64,000 nt of DNA from Alteromonas indica (GTDB taxonomy: Bacteria; Pseudomonadota; Gammaproteobacteria; Enterobacterales; Alteromonadaceae). The stretch lies in NCBI GenBank assembly GCA_003056425.1, contig PYVY01000001.1, forward strand, positions 1 to 64,000, written 5' to 3'. Positions within the stretch are counted from its first letter, which is position 1. Every line of letters begins with the position of its first letter. The notes beneath the pieces are model-generated. The model searched no databases, was not told where the DNA came from, and worked only from the letters and a program-made list of their open reading frames with translations. This document shows, piece after piece, positions 1 through 8,769 of this stretch. Both the position numbers and the translations under genes were made by a program.

Positions 1-131
1 ATGTTGAGCGTGCGTTGAATGCGAGACCCAGAAAATGTCTCGGATTTAAGCAGCCTGCTCTAGTATTCAAACAGTTAAGAGACGCAGCTTAATTTAACGA
101 GTGGTGCACTTCGGGGTTGAATCCGCGCCTT
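1..131 (+). mobile_element. 3' end of an IS30-family insertion sequence (partial)
   Basis: The window opens inside an open frame starting at base 3 and ending with TAA at 90-92. It reads as the extreme C-terminus of an IS30-family transposase, with the typical motif LNARPRKCLGFKQPA followed by VFKQLRDAA. The bases after the stop (about 102-131) look like the terminal region that usually follows this transposase, but the exact inverted repeat cannot be set without the other end. The rest of the element lies upstream of the window, so whether it is intact is unknown. The family call is from motif recognition. Confidence 0.75.
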
Positions 132-383
132 GTATTAATCAGTTTTTATACTGATTAAAGTTCATTAACTTTCGAAGGTCATTGAAACAAAGCCCCATGA
201 CTTGGCATGCGCCAATTAAACAAGATATGGGCGTGGCGCGCCCGAATTAGGGCACTTCAGCTGCGGCGGCCGATAGTGATAGGCGTAGCGCCGTGGAGGT
301 CAGTTGCAGGCTGGGCTAACATTGCCGGATCGCTTTATAATGGCGGTATCCATGTGTTTAAACTAGGCGTTGATTTATAAAGA
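132..383. other. Intergenic stretch with no recognisable gene
   Basis: This sits between the IS30-like remnant and the minus-strand gene at 384-689. I see no coding frame that resembles a protein and no clear terminator. It is probably flanking DNA of the insertion element. Confidence 0.5.
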
Positions 384-689
384 TTAATACTTCATTGCAA
401 GCATTACCGCTACCGCGGTAATAGCCAGGCCTAAGGCTACATTCACTTTTTTGAAGCGCTTGAACTGCACGATTTGCTTATCTTGCAGGGTAGAAAAATA
501 GCCGGTCTCCAGGGATTTGCTCAAGTTGGCGTTGGAAACTGACGAGACGGGGGTGCCAAGGGAATTCTCAGCCAGGGAATGCCATTCATCCGGGTACGTC
601 TTAGCAAGATACTTACCCAGCCGCTTAAACATCCACACCTGGGCTATTAAAAGTACTAACATCAGCGCTATAACCAGAATAATTCCCAT
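384..689 (-). CDS. Small two-helix membrane protein of unknown function
   Basis: This encodes a 101-residue protein. A very hydrophobic helix covers residues 3-21 (IILVIALMLVLLIAQ), a polar middle part follows, and a second hydrophobic helix lies near residues 84-99. It should sit in the inner membrane with the roughly 60-residue polar segment on one side. The start ATG at 689 is preceded by an AAAGAG-like stretch. I do not recognise a family. The architecture resembles small stress membrane proteins such as UspB only in outline, and I would not transfer that name. It stands alone beside an IS remnant. An inverted repeat lies about 45 bases upstream of its start. Confidence 0.65.
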   Translation of the reverse strand: MGIILVIALMLVLLIAQVWMFKRLGKYLAKTYPDEWHSLAENSLGTPVSSVSNANLSKSLETGYFSTLQDKQIVQFKRFKKVNVALGLAITAVAVMLAMKY

Positions 690-1084
690 AAAAAGGGCTC
701 TTTAAAGCAAATTGTTTATTAATAGTAATGCTAATTATCATGGGCGAAGATAATTAGCGCAACTTTAACGTAAATAGCGCAAATTGGTGGCCATCCTTAT
801 CGCCGGTATCCACAACCATACTATGTAATACCCAGTACGCTCTATATTTCCTTTGTAAGGCCAGTAAAAGTTAGCCTGAAGGTTAAGTCTTTTAAAGCAC
901 TTGTTCTAAAAAGCTCATTCTACAGACCGCTTTACGCTCGAGCTAACCCGACAACCAAATTGTAAGTTATGATAACAGGAAACTATACTATTGATTATTT
1001 AGTGCTGACTTCGGGCTAACCGAAAAATGGTCGAGTATACTCATACTAAATGGAATTTAACCGCATACTAGGAAAGTTACAATT
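690..1084. other. AT-rich intergenic region between divergent genes
   Basis: This is the divergent promoter region between the small membrane protein (minus) and the HNH gene (plus). It holds the perfect inverted repeat at 730-758 listed separately. A TATACT hexamer near 1036 could be the -10 element of the HNH gene, but I find no convincing -35 match. No coding frame is seen. Confidence 0.5.
730..758. promoter_or_regulatory. Perfect 10-bp inverted repeat, possible operator
   Basis: GCTAATTATC (730-739) and GATAATTAGC (749-758) are perfect inverted copies separated by nine bases. There is no run of T after either arm, so a rho-independent terminator is unlikely. The AT-rich arms upstream of two divergent genes suit a binding site for a dimeric repressor. 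They bear a loose resemblance to Fur or MarR-type sites, but the regulator cannot be named. Confidence 0.4.
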
Positions 1085-1585
1085 ATGACATTACATCACG
1101 TTACGTTTCGCGCCGGTAGTACAATCACTAGAAAACAGTATAAGAGAGAGTCTGGAGCGCTCAATGCAACAAATAAGTTCCTAGAAGCACATGAAAGTAC
1201 GCCAATATCAGTAGTAACGATTATTTCACCTCACCAACCAGTGCGTATTTTTCGTTGTCATACAGAACTAGAAGAAGTGACGTCGAAAGACGTACCTTTC
1301 TACAATACCAAGCGTTGGTTAACGCTTCGCTTTAAAGCACTTGATAAATACGGTCAGCACTGTATGTGTTGTAATCGTTCTGCTGAGGATGGGGTGCGCA
1401 TTGATGTCGACCACGTATATCCAAGAAGCAAATTTCCTAAGCTTGAATATGAGTTAGCGAATCTTCAGATTCTTTGTAATTTGTGTAATGTTGGAAAATC
1501 TAATATTGTCATTAAAGACTTTCGAGACAAAGACAGTCAAACTGCCTTGGCCCAGAAAATTTCAGAGCTTCATTTAAAAGTTTAA
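1085..1585 (+). CDS. HNH endonuclease family protein
   Basis: This is a 166-residue protein with a C-terminal HNH nuclease fold. Two zinc-binding Cys pairs are visible (C93-x2-C96 and C131-x2-C134). The catalytic core DVDHVYPRSKFP carries D109-H110, and the Asn of the motif is in ANLQILC near residue 126. Such proteins make metal-dependent cuts in DNA. Stand-alone members of this length occur in defence islands, phages and IS-rich regions. The N-terminal 80 residues have no domain I recognise. The gene looks more AT-rich than its neighbours and lies near an IS30 remnant, which suggests horizontal acquisition. No methyltransferase or immunity partner is adjacent. Its biological role is unknown. 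Confidence 0.85.
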   Translation: MTLHHVTFRAGSTITRKQYKRESGALNATNKFLEAHESTPISVVTIISPHQPVRIFRCHTELEEVTSKDVPFYNTKRWLTLRFKALDKYGQHCMCCNRSAEDGVRIDVDHVYPRSKFPKLEYELANLQILCNLCNVGKSNIVIKDFRDKDSQTALAQKISELHLKV

Positions 1586-2070
1586 TATTTATCGAAAAAT
1601 TAAGCTTAACGGGTATGACGCTAAACCGATCGTCATTAGAAGAAAGTTTTTGTTGAAAGTTGAAAACGAACTGCTTAAGCATCTTTGGGCAGTCGAGTTT
1701 GGTGTGTACTCGGTGCAAACAGTAACCATACCTCTGTTAACCGTATCTTTTGGGAGTCTTTGATGCTCAACTCTGACTTCTGGATTATGACTTTCGAGGG
1801 CGCGTGAAACCACCCTTCCAATGTCTATATCCCGATATGAGAGAACAATATACAAACAATGGAATTACGATACTAAGTTGAATTACTAAACATCGATTAT
1901 GTGAAAGATATAATATAAGCCTTACAATTTTTGCAAGGCTCAAAACGTGTGCTTTAAGTTGAACTCTCGTTAGGCTCGCATTATATATTTTGCTTTAACG
2001 ATTCTTTAAACAACTTATTTCCAATAAACAATTAATCAAAGCTGTTAAACAACCTAATTAATATGAACAT
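1586..2070. other. AT-rich gap without a recognisable gene
   Basis: 485 bases lie between the HNH gene and the YebC-like gene. Short open frames exist on both strands, for instance on the minus strand at 1589-1855, but none resembles a known protein and none has a good ribosome-binding site. The stretch resembles the preceding accessory DNA in base composition. Confidence 0.5.
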
Positions 2071-2793
2071 TTATTCAGGCACTACCGCGTTATGGTAAAT
2101 ATCCTGCACATCATCGCAGTCATTTAACATGTCCATGAATTTTTCAAACATGGGCTGGTCTTCTTCGCTGATATCCGTTTCGGTTTGCGGAATAAAGGTA
2201 ATTTCTTCGGTATCCAGCGTCAGGTCGCTATATGCTGCACTTAACGCTGTTTTGACATTGTTAAATTCGGTATGTGGGGCGTAGACGGTAATTTTCCCTT
2301 CTTCACATTCCACCTCTGTAACATCCACGTCTGCTTCCATTAATATTTCCAGCACGGCGTCTTCATCGTCACCAGCAAACTGAAAAACTGCCTGATGGTC
2401 AAACATATGCGATACAGCGCCGGGACCACCAATTTTGGCGCCGGTTTTGGTGAAGCAATTACGCACATCGGTGATGGTTCGGTTTGCATTGTCGGTAAGG
2501 CAATCCACAATAACCATACAGTTACCTGGGCCAAACCCTTCATAACGAGCCGGTTCATAGTTTTCGCCGGTGCCGCCAGCGGCTTTATCTATGGCCTTAT
2601 CAATAACATGGCTTGGAACTTGATCTTTTTTCGCTTTATCAATTAACCGGCGTAGTGACAGGTTAGTTTCAGGATCCACCCCACCATTTTTCGCTGTAAC
2701 GTAAATCTCTTTACCGTATTTTGAAAATACTTTTGTTTTTGCGCCTGCCGTTTTGGCCATGGCTGCTTTTCTTACTTCGAATGCTCTACCCAT
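2071..2793 (-). CDS. YebC/PmpR-family protein (YeeN-type)
   Basis: This 240-residue protein belongs to the YebC/TACO1 family (also called PmpR). Members have been described as DNA-binding regulators and as translation factors that relieve ribosome stalling. Family signatures are visible: [48 protein letters not shown] and the closing DVQDIYHNA. The N-terminus ([21 protein letters not shown]) and the poly-acidic tail resemble the E. coli YeeN subgroup rather than the YebC encoded next to ruvC. AAGAGAAA precedes the ATG at 2793. It is monocistronic here. Family membership is clear, but the exact role is uncertain. Confidence 0.88.
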   Translation of the reverse strand: MGRAFEVRKAAMAKTAGAKTKVFSKYGKEIYVTAKNGGVDPETNLSLRRLIDKAKKDQVPSHVIDKAIDKAAGGTGENYEPARYEGFGPGNCMVIVDCLTDNANRTITDVRNCFTKTGAKIGGPGAVSHMFDHQAVFQFAGDDEDAVLEILMEADVDVTEVECEEGKITVYAPHTEFNNVKTALSAAYSDLTLDTEEITFIPQTETDISEEDQPMFEKFMDMLNDCDDVQDIYHNAVVPE

Positions 2794-2894
2794 TGGTTTT
2801 TCTCTTATATTACCAAGACTGCGCGTTACACTTACGGCAACGTTCGCTTCTTTTTAGTGAAGTTTACCCACAAAGCGCCCTGCTGAACAGGGCT

Positions 2895-3998
2895 TTAGGG
2901 TAAGTGCTCGGTTGCTAAATAATCATGCGACTGCATTTCTTTTAGCCGACTCAGGCAACGCTTAAACTCAAATGACAGCCGGCCTTCACTGTACAATTCA
3001 TCCATTGGCACGGCCGCTGACATAATCAGCTTAACATGTCGCTCGTAAAATTCGTCAACCATGGCGATAAACCGTCGCGCGGTGTCGTCGTTGTTTTGCC
3101 CCATGGGTTTAACGTTGGCTACCAGTACAGAATGATAGCATCGACTCAACTCGATATAATCGCTATGGCTACGCGGCCCTTCGCAAATTTCCTTAAACTC
3201 GATCATCACCACGCCATCGGCGTTGTAACAGGTTTTTAATTTACGGTTATTCACTTCAATCATTTCACCTTCAGTGCCCTTTTCAGGCGCCAATTGGGCG
3301 AAATAAGTGTGCAGGTTCTCGTAAGCTTCTTCATCTAACGGGTGATGGTACAGTTCGGCCTGTTCAAGGGTGCGCAACCGGTAATCTACTCCGCTATCGA
3401 CACTCATTACCTCGGTATAACGTTTAATCAGTTCAATGGCCGGTACAAACCTGGCGCGTTGTAAGCCGTTTTTGTACAGATTGTCCGGCTCGATGTTAGA
3501 GGTGGCGACAAGGGTAATCCCATGCCCAAACAATTCCTGCATCAGCGTGCCCAGGATCATCGCATCGGTGATATCCGATACATAGAACTCATCAAAACAA
3601 ATAATCCGGGTTTCTTTGGCTAACTTATCAGCAATTTTTTTTAGCGGATCCGATTCCTGTTTCAGCTGTTTGAGCTCATCATGTATACGGTGCATAAAAC
3701 GATGAAAATGCACCCGCATTTTTTTGTCGATTGGCAGGCAGTCGTAAAACGTATCAACTAAATACGTTTTACCGCGTCCCACCCCGCCATAAAAATACAA
3801 ACCGGTAACCGGTGTGACCGTATCGTCATCTTTAAACCAGCTACTGATTTTGGCGCCCAGCCCTCGTTTGCCTGCCGGTTTGTCTTCGAGCAACTCATCA
3901 TATAACCGCTGAAGCGCCTTAACGGCGTTTTCCTGAGCGGAATCATGAAGAAAATCAGGCGCTTTCAGGTCGTCCTGATACTTTTCCCATGGTGTCAT
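2895..3998 (-). CDS. zapE: Cell division protein ZapE (AFG1-like ATPase)
   Basis: ZapE is a cytoplasmic P-loop ATPase that joins the division ring late in constriction and destabilises FtsZ polymers. The 367-residue protein has Walker A GGVGRGKT (residues 71-78) and Walker B RIICFDEF (131-138), followed by the family motif YVSDITDAM. The frame extends upstream to 4091, but the ATG at 3998 gives the family's normal length (E. coli ZapE is 375 residues) and has CAGGAG upstream. It is divergent from zapG, another division-linked gene, as in E. coli, where zapE also neighbours zapG-degQ-degS. A small GCCCTG/CAGGGC hairpin lies at its stop. Confidence 0.95.
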   Translation of the reverse strand: MTPWEKYQDDLKAPDFLHDSAQENAVKALQRLYDELLEDKPAGKRGLGAKISSWFKDDDTVTPVTGLYFYGGVGRGKTYLVDTFYDCLPIDKKMRVHFHRFMHRIHDELKQLKQESDPLKKIADKLAKETRIICFDEFYVSDITDAMILGTLMQELFGHGITLVATSNIEPDNLYKNGLQRARFVPAIELIKRYTEVMSVDSGVDYRLRTLEQAELYHHPLDEEAYENLHTYFAQLAPEKGTEGEMIEVNNRKLKTCYNADGVVMIEFKEICEGPRSHSDYIELSRCYHSVLVANVKPMGQNNDDTARRFIAMVDEFYERHVKLIMSAAVPMDELYSEGRLSFEFKRCLSRLKEMQSHDYLATEHLP

Positions 3999-4378
3999 CT
4001 TTACCTGATACTCCTGAACTTGTAGGGTCGTTGTTACACTTTTTAGGCCACTACTTCCACGGGCGGCTTGAAAAAGCCCGCAGATGGACATAATTTTCGA
4101 AATGAAAGGGTAGGTAGTAGCGGCAACGAGTGTCTATATGTGGGCATACTTCCAGCACCTATCATACCTTATTCGACAACCGCTTAAAAAGTTCACAACA
4201 CGGGTATTTTTTATGCTCTGGCTACGCGCTTTAGTAATCCAGTTACGTCAGGCTCGTTTTACCGGGTGCAAATGAGTACACAAAGCATCGATGAACTTGG
4301 TATAGTCGGCAGTAGTATTAAGTAATACCTCACGATACATTCGGTATCAGATGGTTGATTGTATTTTCGGAGATTTAA

Positions 4379-4819
4379 ATGGATGTGTTAATTCCTCTTG
4401 CCTTATTAGTAGTGGGCTTGATCATCGGCTTTTTCAGTGCCCGTTATGTGTACACGAAAGAAGGTGGCAGTAAAGCGACCAAACAGGCCGAACAGAATGT
4501 GAAAGAGATTATGGCCCAACAGGCTGAGCATCATTTTCATCAGACTCGCCAAACCGTAGAGGCTATTGAAAGCCAGTGTCAGACATTGCGTAAGCAGGTT
4601 GAAGAATATGAAGCATTATTGAAGCAGGGAACGGAGGATGATTCTGTGCCATTTTATGGTGAACAGGCATCAACCTATTTGCGCAATAATATTAAAGGTC
4701 GGGAAAAAGCCTCAATTCAGACCGTTTCGGGTACCCAGCCAAAAGACTTTGCCAGTGCCAGTTCTGGTTTGTTTGTCGGCTCGCCTGGTCAATCTGTCGC
4801 ACAAAAGGATGAAAAGTAG
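4379..4819 (+). CDS. zapG: ZapG/YhcB family (DUF1043) inner-membrane protein
   Basis: This 146-residue protein has one N-terminal transmembrane helix (residues 4-22, LIPLALLVVGLIIGFFSARY) and a charged, Gln/Glu-rich coiled coil (about 30-85). The C-terminal tail is disordered and rich in Ser and Gly. This is the DUF1043 layout. In E. coli YhcB (ZapG/LapD) links the division machinery with envelope synthesis. The GFFSARY motif after the helix is characteristic. It is followed by degQ 75 bases downstream, the same order as in E. coli, so functional naming rests on both motif and synteny. Confidence 0.9.
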   Translation: MDVLIPLALLVVGLIIGFFSARYVYTKEGGSKATKQAEQNVKEIMAQQAEHHFHQTRQTVEAIESQCQTLRKQVEEYEALLKQGTEDDSVPFYGEQASTYLRNNIKGREKASIQTVSGTQPKDFASASSGLFVGSPGQSVAQKDEK

Positions 4820-4894
4820 AACTTTTTGCACTTTTTTTGTGTCTGTGTTGGGGAATTAAACATTTCGCAATAAACCTGAGGAGTGTTAGCGAAC

Positions 4895-6259
4895 ATGAAA
4901 AAGTCTTTTCGTCAGGCTGCTGTAGCCTCTGTCGTCATTGCCAGCGTGTGGGGTATGACTGCCCCGGTTCAGGCTGGGTTACCGTTTTTTAGTGATAGTA
5001 AACAGGAAATGCCCTCGCTGGCGCCCATGCTTGAAGAAGCTACGCCGGCGGTGGTGAGTATAGCCGTTGAAGGTACTCAAACGGCACGCCGTGAAGTCCC
5101 TGAAATGTTTAGATACTTTTTTGGTGGCCCTCAGGAACAAGTGCAGGAAAGGCCATTTAAAGGGCTGGGTTCGGGCGTTATTATTGATGCCAAAAAAGGC
5201 TATGTGGTTACCAATAATCACGTGGTTGAAAATGCTGATGAAATTACCGTTAAACTTAAAGACGGACGAGAGTTGAAAGCCAAAAAGCTCGGCGCTGACG
5301 ATCAAAGCGATATTGCGCTTCTCAAAATAGATCCGGATAACTTAACCGCGCTGGCGATTGCTGACTCTGATGAAATTCGCGTGGGTGATTACGCTATCGC
5401 TATCGGCAACCCTTTTGGCTTATCTCAAACTGTTACCTCCGGCATTGTTAGTGCGCTGGGGCGTTCAGGGCTCAATATTGGCGGGTATGAAGATTTTATC
5501 CAAACTGATGCCGCCATCAACAGAGGTAACTCCGGTGGCGCGTTGGTCAACCTACGCGGCGAACTTATTGGTATTAACACCGCTATTTTCGGGCCTAACG
5601 GGGGCAACGTAGGTATTGGTTTCGCTATTCCTAGTAATATGATGAAAAGCCTGGTAGATCAAATTGCCGAGTTCGGTGAAGTACGCCGTGGTCTGCTGGG
5701 GATTTTGGGTAGCGATGTGGACGCTGGGCTGGCCGAAGCCATGGAGTCGCAAGTAAATAAAGGTGCATTTGTCAGTGAAGTGCAGCCTGAGACAGCAGCA
5801 GAAAAGGCCGGCTTACAAGCGGGTGATATCATCACCGCTGTTAATGGCCGCAAAATTACCAGTTTCCGCGAACTGGCCGCCCGTATCTCCAGTATGGGGG
5901 CCGGCGCTGAAGTCGAACTGACTATTCTGCGTAAAGGCGATACTGAAAAACTCAGCGTGGTGTTAGACGATGCCACCGCCTCTAAAATTACGGCGTCACA
6001 AATCCACCCAGCCCTGGAAGGTGCAGAGCTGACTAACGGTGAAGACGCGGCAGGCAATGCCGGGGTTGAGGTCGCCGAACTGGAGCGCGGAAGCGCAGCA
6101 GCGCGTATTGGTTTACAGCCTGAGGACGTTATTGTGGGGGTTAACCGGACCCGTACTACCACTATCTCGGAATTCAGAGGCGCGTTGGAAGAAGCCCAGG
6201 GGGTGATAGCCCTGAATGTTAAACGCGGCAGCTCAACCCTATACCTGGTGATACGCTAG
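4895..6259 (+). CDS. degQ: Periplasmic serine endoprotease DegQ (Do/HtrA family)
   Basis: DegQ degrades or refolds misfolded periplasmic proteins as oligomeric cages. The 454-residue protein has a signal peptide (MKKSFRQAAVASVV, cleavage after VQA), a trypsin-like domain with the triad H109 (TNNHVV), D139 (SDIALLK) and S213 (RGNSGGAL), and two PDZ domains in the last 200 residues. The frame could start at GTG 4883. I prefer ATG 4895, with GAGGAG at 4878-4883 and a clean signal sequence. It lies between zapG and degS, and a strong terminator follows at 6302-6325, so degS has its own transcript start or depends on read-through. Confidence 0.96.
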   Translation: MKKSFRQAAVASVVIASVWGMTAPVQAGLPFFSDSKQEMPSLAPMLEEATPAVVSIAVEGTQTARREVPEMFRYFFGGPQEQVQERPFKGLGSGVIIDAKKGYVVTNNHVVENADEITVKLKDGRELKAKKLGADDQSDIALLKIDPDNLTALAIADSDEIRVGDYAIAIGNPFGLSQTVTSGIVSALGRSGLNIGGYEDFIQTDAAINRGNSGGALVNLRGELIGINTAIFGPNGGNVGIGFAIPSNMMKSLVDQIAEFGEVRRGLLGILGSDVDAGLAEAMESQVNKGAFVSEVQPETAAEKAGLQAGDIITAVNGRKITSFRELAARISSMGAGAEVELTILRKGDTEKLSVVLDDATASKITASQIHPALEGAELTNGEDAAGNAGVEVAELERGSAAARIGLQPEDVIVGVNRTRTTTISEFRGALEEAQGVIALNVKRGSSTLYLVIR

Positions 6260-6301
6260 GCTTTTAAGCGCTTTTTCGCTATACGTATTTAATCTCTATT
6301 T

Positions 6302-6329
6302 AAAGCCACTCCATGCAGTGGCTTTTCTT
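6302..6329 (+). terminator. Rho-independent terminator after degQ
   Basis: A 9-bp perfect stem AAAGCCACT / AGTGGCTTT with a six-base loop (CCATGC) is followed by a T-rich tail. It lies 43 bases past the degQ stop. Confidence 0.85.
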
Positions 6330-6470
6330 TTATATTGACCTTGAGTAGCGTGAACCTCTCTATACCATCGTCAATAAATACAAAGATTTACCCTATGACA
6401 GACATCGGCGGGGAGATTGTTTTGGTAATCTTTTTCATCAATGTTATTCTTTGCGATAACATTAAATTCT

Positions 6471-6493
6471 GCCTCCCTCCCCTTTTTGGAGGC
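6471..6493 (+). promoter_or_regulatory. Inverted repeat enclosing the only GGAGG before degS
   Basis: GCCTCC near 6471-6476 can pair with GGAGGC at 6488-6493, with a pyrimidine-rich loop. If formed in the mRNA it would cover the sole good Shine-Dalgarno match upstream of the degS GTG. Whether this matters is inference. Confidence 0.35.
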
Positions 6494-6513
6494 GCTAAAA
6501 ATAAGAACTCACT

Positions 6514-7584
6514 GTGGCAGGCAGGCAATTTTTTTCGTTTGTAGTTAAATCGGTAGTGCTGGGTATCTTTGTAGCCGGCTTAATGCTGTTTTTGGTGCCC
6601 AATCTGCGTAATGGTGAAGGGTTTACTCTCCCCTGGCTGGGCGAGCAGTCCGGTACTGCTATGCGCAAAACCTACCGGGATGCGATTAGTCGGTCAGCCC
6701 CTGCCGTGGTCAATATCTACAGCGTCAGCATTGAGAACGATGTGGGAGTTTATCGCAGCCGCCCGCGGGAGCGTACCAGTCTGGGCTCCGGCGTTATTAT
6801 GACCGAGTCCGGCTATATTCTGACCTGTAATCATGTGGTACAAAATGCCGATAGTATTGTAGTAGCAGTACAAGACGGTCAAATTTTAGAAGCCCAAATT
6901 GTGGGTACCGATCAATACACTGATTTAGCCGTATTGAAGGTAAAAGGTGAAAACCTGCATCAAATACCCCAGCCCGAACGCCACGATGTAGAAGTAGGCG
7001 ACATGGTAATGGCCATTGGTAACCCATTCGATCTGGGGCAAACCGTAACACACGGTATGGTGAGCCGCGCAGGGCGCAATGGCTTATCCAATTTTGTCGA
7101 CTTCATCCAAACAGATGCGGTATTAAACCAGGGAAATTCCGGTGGCGCGCTAGTCGATTCAAATGGCAACCTGGTGGGTATCACCAACGCTAATTTTCAG
7201 GTGCGCGACTCGCGCAACGGGGTACGTAACGTAGACGGTATCAATTTTGCCGTGCCCTACGAACTTGCTCGCCGGGTAATGGATGAAATTATCACCAGCG
7301 GTAAAGTGGTCCGTGGTCAGTTAGGCTTTATTGGGGGTGAAATACGTGGCCGCCCAGGCGTTATTGTTACCGCCGTGGCTAAACAAAGCCCGGCTGAAGA
7401 AGCAGGTTTACGGCCTAACGACATTATAATGGCAATCAATGGGGTGGCGCTGGAAAGTGCCTCTAAAACATTGGATATGATTGCAGAAACCAAGCCTGGC
7501 ACGACCCTCGACCTGGAAATTAGCCGTAACGGTGAAAGGCTCGATATCTCCGTTACCGTCGCCGAGCTGGGTGGTTCCTCATAG
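6514..7584 (+). CDS. degS: Site-1 protease DegS (sigma-E stress pathway)
   Basis: DegS is the membrane-anchored protease that senses exposed outer-membrane-protein C-termini and cuts RseA to release sigma-E. The 356-residue protein has an N-terminal anchor helix (residues 6-28), a trypsin-like domain with H107 (CNHVV), D137 (TDLAVLK) and S209 (QGNSGGAL), and a single PDZ domain, unlike DegQ with two. The only usable start is GTG 6514, because a stop lies four codons upstream. The nearest good ribosome site (GGAGG, 6488-6492) is about 21 bases away and is paired in a GCCTCC...GGAGGC inverted repeat, so initiation may be weak. Confidence 0.95.
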   Translation: MAGRQFFSFVVKSVVLGIFVAGLMLFLVPNLRNGEGFTLPWLGEQSGTAMRKTYRDAISRSAPAVVNIYSVSIENDVGVYRSRPRERTSLGSGVIMTESGYILTCNHVVQNADSIVVAVQDGQILEAQIVGTDQYTDLAVLKVKGENLHQIPQPERHDVEVGDMVMAIGNPFDLGQTVTHGMVSRAGRNGLSNFVDFIQTDAVLNQGNSGGALVDSNGNLVGITNANFQVRDSRNGVRNVDGINFAVPYELARRVMDEIITSGKVVRGQLGFIGGEIRGRPGVIVTAVAKQSPAEEAGLRPNDIIMAINGVALESASKTLDMIAETKPGTTLDLEISRNGERLDISVTVAELGGSS

Positions 7585-8088
7585 GCTACAAATCTGATGG
7601 TTCCCTAAAACCTAAACTACAGGTTATGTAAATAGATGCTTCACGCTGGTACCCACCGCCCCCTATCGCCCACTACCCAATTGCTTTAGTTTTTTTGCCC
7701 GAAGGCCATCTATCCCTGTGTCTGGCATACTTTCAGCTCTTGTCGCTCGTGCCGTAATCAACAAACTCGTCAGGCCTGCATGCATTCGCCAACTAAGCGT
7801 AAAAAGATTAGGCGGCCGTTATTTATCGCCCATTTTTTAACCGGTGCGGAGCCAGCATAGATAAAGCCGGGGCCCCATACAACACTTCAATACGTGGGCA
7901 AAAACGCTGGGACAATAAAACCGCGAGATACACGAGTAGCGATAGCTTTGATAGGAGTAAAGCCGAAGCACCGCGCAGGGGAATTAAAGTCTATATTGAT
8001 GGTTATTGTTAGCACCACACATAGTTTGCCTCTGTGATGATAAAACAGATCACATGTGGTTAAAAAGGAGTATAAAGAAGAATAACAA
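7585..8088. other. Gap without a recognisable gene
   Basis: About 500 bases follow degS. I read all frames near 7680-8030. Some stay open for 40-60 codons, but none resembles a known protein or has a start with a ribosome site. No terminator with a clear T-tract is visible. Confidence 0.45.
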
Positions 8089-8322
8089 TCAGGTGTTGTT
8101 GGCGTTGCGACGGATACGTTTAGGGGCTGGTTCCATTTTATCGCGCTGGGCTGTTTTCATACCTTCGTCATTATTGTTGTCGGCCATAGCATACGGCGGC
8201 TCGCCAATAAACAACATGGTAGATACCATCATTGCAAACAAAACGGTAGGAATAGAATGGCGTAATGCCAAATATGGACGTAACTGACGACTAACGTAAT
8301 TCAAACCAACTTTTCCCTGCAT
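8089..8322 (-). CDS. Possible small exported or membrane protein, unknown
   Basis: This 77-residue frame has a basic N-terminus, a hydrophobic segment near residues 24-40 (IPTVLFAMMVSTMLFIG) and a polar Asn/Lys/Arg-rich tail. A weak AGAGG lies about 12 bases upstream of the ATG at 8322. The arrangement of basic start, hydrophobic core and polar tail is plausible for a real short membrane or secreted peptide. I know no relative. It is divergent from the MipA-like gene. Treat it as tentative. Confidence 0.35.
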   Translation of the reverse strand: MQGKVGLNYVSRQLRPYLALRHSIPTVLFAMMVSTMLFIGEPPYAMADNNNDEGMKTAQRDKMEPAPKRIRRNANNT

Positions 8323-8769
8323 ACGTTTGTTTCAACCTCTATCATTCTTATCTGCTCAACAACCATTGCCGATATTTATCCACCGGCTTCCTGCCAGGGT
8401 CGGAGTCAACATGCATGTGACCGACAGTCTTGCCGACACTCTGGTTGAAGATTATCGAAAGTATACTTTATTTTTTTGCAGATGCACCCTTTGAATCAAA
8501 AATGTAGATACTTTGCTTAATTTACCGCCGATCTACACTCTATCCTCACCACCCATAAACATTTTCGTAACATTTTTTCTGGTTCAGCATAATTGCCGCA
8601 CAGTGCTGGCCAATTACTGTTACTGAACTTGTTAATAATCAAGTCTATCGAATTTGCCCGCGAAACGATGGCATAAAAATGTGACGATTTGTTACTTGTG
8701 AGATTGCTAAGCCGGTTTATTTGGTAAACTGCAGAGTATGATTCACAAAAACCTATAAGATGTAGTCAC
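8323..8769. other. Upstream region of the MipA/DUF3019/two-component cassette
   Basis: 447 bases without a coding frame. It presumably holds the promoter of the four-gene cassette beginning at 8770. The stretch just upstream of the gene (about 8690-8765) is AT-rich, but I could not pick a confident -35/-10 pair or an operator repeat. Confidence 0.4.

Noticed and set aside
1589..1855. Minus-strand frame of 88 codons after the HNH gene
   Set aside because: It has no ribosome site, no motif and a composition typical of random AT-rich sequence.
5659..6162. Long open frame of 167 codons on the minus strand inside degQ
   Set aside because: It lies wholly antisense to an intact, well-conserved protease domain region; its Ser/Pro/Ala-rich composition is what codon bias on the other strand produces.
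8033..8058. CRP-like half sites TGTGA and TCACA
   Set aside because: The spacing between half sites is 12 bases instead of 6, so it does not fit a CRP site.
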